Source: Roseibium salinum (GTDB lineage Bacteria; Pseudomonadota; Alphaproteobacteria; Rhizobiales; Stappiaceae). From it: a stretch of 64,000 bases of DNA. The notes below the pieces were generated by a model. The model saw nothing but the letters and a program-made list of their open reading frames with translations. It did not search any database and was not told the DNA's origin. This document shows, one piece after another, positions 62,629 through 64,000 of this stretch (positions are counted from its first letter, which is position 1; each line of letters starts with the position of its first letter). The DNA lies in contig NZ_JAPEVI010000003.1 in the NCBI RefSeq assembly GCF_026240905.1, forward strand, positions 2,480,001 through 2,544,000, given 5' to 3'. A program made the translations under genes and the position numbers.

Positions 62629-64000
62629 TGGGCGGCTTCGGTCTCCAGTTTGCCGGAAGGGCTGCTTGCGGGCGTCATACCGGCAACGCCCGGAAGACTG
62701 AGCTCGAATTGCGCACCTTTAGGTATATTGGCGGAGACTGACAAGGTGCCGCCCAGATCCTCGGCGAGCCGCATGGAGATGGCCAGGCCCAGTCCCATGC
62801 CGCCCGAACTGCTCTTTGTGGAGAAGAACGGATCGAAGATCCGCTCCCGAAGATCCTCCGGAATGCCAGGGCCGTTGTCGGAGATCGTCAGGACAACGTG
62901 ACCGTCCTGGAGGCCCGCCCGCAGGGAAACGATCCCTTCGTCTTCGGACGCAGCCGCGTCCGCGCCGTTGCGCAACAGATTGACCAGGATCTGCTCGATG
63001 CGCAGCGGCGCGGTTTCCGCTTCCAGCGGCTCCTCGGGCAGGTCCAGCCTGAGGGCAACTCCGGTTTCCTCGAAACGGGGCCGCACGATCTTCTCCGCCG
63101 TCCGCACGCTTTCCCGCAGGTCGATCTTCTCGATCCGGCTTTCCCCCGGACGCGCGAAGCGTTTCAGTTCCTGCGTGAGGCTGGCCATCCGCAACTGCAG
63201 GGAATCGATCTCGTCGAGGTTCTCGGCCGCCGTCTGCGTGTCGCCCTTGTCGAGAAACTTGCGCGTGCCGGCGACGAACATCCTGAGCGCGGACAGCGGC
63301 TGGCTCAGTTCATGCACCACGGCCGCCGACATTTCGCCGACCGCGGCCAGGCGACTGGAGCGGGCGAGCGCGCGCTCGATGCGCCGGCGTTCCTGGATTT
63401 CCTCCACCAGGCGGGTGTTGAGTTCCTTGAGCTCCGCGGATTCCCGGCGCAGCAGCAGCGAAGCCTTGCGCAGGCGCCTTCCGCGCAGCACCAGCACGAT
63501 GACCGCATAGACAAGGCAAAGCGTGATCGTCGCCGTCCAGATCGGCAGCACGCTCTTGCGGGTTTCTTCAACCGGGACCAGGAAATGCAATGTCCAGCCG
63601 AGCAGGCCGACATCCGCCGAATTGTGCCGGTAGACATTGCCGTCGATGGTCAAGAGATCCTTGGACTGGACGGGCTGATCGCCAACCGGCTCCAGGCTCT
63701 GGCCCGCATATTGTTTTGTGGCCTCGATCATCTGCCGGATGTCGCCCGGCAGAGCCGACATGCTGCGATAGCGCCATTCCGGCCGGCTGGAGAGAAAGAT
63801 CACGCCATTGGCGTCGGAAGCGAAAACCGTCTCGCCGCCTTCCGCCCAGGCTTCTTCCAGCGGCCGCATATCGACCTTGACCACCGCCACGCCCAGGGGT
63901 TCGCCGGAGACCGGGGTCGGCCGGGAAAGGAAGAGCCCCGGCTCGCCGAGCGTTGCCCCGATGGCAAAGAACTGGCCTTCCTCGCCATTGATCGCGGCTT
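62625..64000 (-). CDS. dctB: Sensor histidine kinase, DctB type (partial at right edge)
   Basis: The frame is open to the edge, so the start is outside the window. The visible part of about 459 residues has the C-terminal half of a periplasmic Cache sensor (LGVAVVKVDMRPLEEAW, NSADVGLLGWTLHFLVPVEE), a transmembrane helix (TATITLCLVYAVIVLVLRG), a coiled coil, the H-box AAVVHELSQPLSALRMFV, and the ATPase motifs ILVNLLRNGADAA, ISDNGPGIPE and GGMGLGLAISMRLAEDLG. It is the kinase for DctD; together they likely sense the TRAP substrate or a related C4 acid. An ATG near 63890 exists in frame but lies inside the Cache domain. Confidence 0.93.
   Translation of the reverse strand, partial: AAINGEEGQFFAIGATLGEPGLFLSRPTPVSGEPLGVAVVKVDMRPLEEAWAEGGETVFASDANGVIFLSSRPEWRYRSMSALPGDIRQMIEATKQYAGQSLEPVGDQPVQSKDLLTIDGNVYRHNSADVGLLGWTLHFLVPVEETRKSVLPIWTATITLCLVYAVIVLVLRGRRLRKASLLLRRESAELKELNTRLVEEIQERRRIERALARSSRLAAVGEMSAAVVHELSQPLSALRMFVAGTRKFLDKGDTQTAAENLDEIDSLQLRMASLTQELKRFARPGESRIEKIDLRESVRTAEKIVRPRFEETGVALRLDLPEEPLEAETAPLRIEQILVNLLRNGADAAASEDEGIVSLRAGLQDGHVVLTISDNGPGIPEDLRERIFDPFFSTKSSSGGMGLGLAISMRLAEDLGGTLSVSANIPKGAQFELSLPGVAGMTPASSPSGKLETEAAQ

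Overview
The window looks like chromosomal DNA of a high-GC alphaproteobacterium. The best fit is the Stappia/Labrenzia/Roseibium group or a nearby member of Hyphomicrobiales/Rhodobacterales. The evidence is the gene families present: a DUF3035 lipoprotein next to lspA, DUF2927, DUF3422 and DUF1127 proteins, a TipF-like protein behind a perfect CtrA box, hisS-hisZ-hisG, a CIRCE-controlled groESL, TRAP transport and an NsrR/globin module. I see no rRNA, tRNA, CRISPR array, phage block or transposase gene. The genus is an inference, not a database result.

Left part (1-20.6 kb): the end of ileS, lspA, a DUF3035 lipoprotein, an active/inactive pair of M16 peptidases, a TipF-like degenerate EAL protein, a small membrane protein, a sigma-54 regulator broken by one base, an exported unknown, groES-groEL with a duplicated terminator, a GST, slyX, an adaptor/permease/ATPase ABC exporter, a broken small ORF, a YciA-type thioesterase, a globin operon with two tiny membrane proteins under divergent nsrR, and a Crp-like regulator.

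Middle (20.6-33.8 kb): a three-gene envelope glycosylation operon (polyprenyl-phosphate sugar synthase fused to GtrA, an ArnT/GT39-like transferase, and a YdjC/ChbG-family protein that has lost the catalytic residues of its family). It lies divergent to the histidine genes hisS-hisZ-hisG. Then come palindromic repeats, tag, cheZ, a DUF2927 protein, an L,D-transpeptidase and a CLC antiporter.

Right-middle (33.8-49.9 kb): a carbon-acid and amino-acid metabolism region. It holds glycolate oxidase glcD-glcE-(DUF4870)-glcF with a divergent LysR, a cytochrome c, DUF3422, an LldR-like regulator (broken by one base) with lldD, an AraC regulator, a threonine dehydratase-like enzyme, a glutamine amidotransferase, an EamA exporter and two paralogous LysR regulators divergent from a DUF1127 protein.

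Right part (50-64 kb): a 270-bp MITE-like nested inverted-repeat element abutting an unknown gene, an rsmE / adenylate cyclase / gshA cluster, xseA, a DUF805 protein, and a complete TRAP transporter (dctP-dctQ-dctM) with a recognisable sigma-54 promoter next to its own DctD/DctB-type two-component system. dctB runs off the right edge.

The strongest points for a second look are the glycosylation operon with its apparent pseudo-deacetylase, the nested inverted-repeat element, an AT-richer mosaic segment inside hisS, the nitrosative-stress globin operon with two unannotated small membrane proteins, and four single-base reading-frame breaks that may be sequence errors or real lesions.
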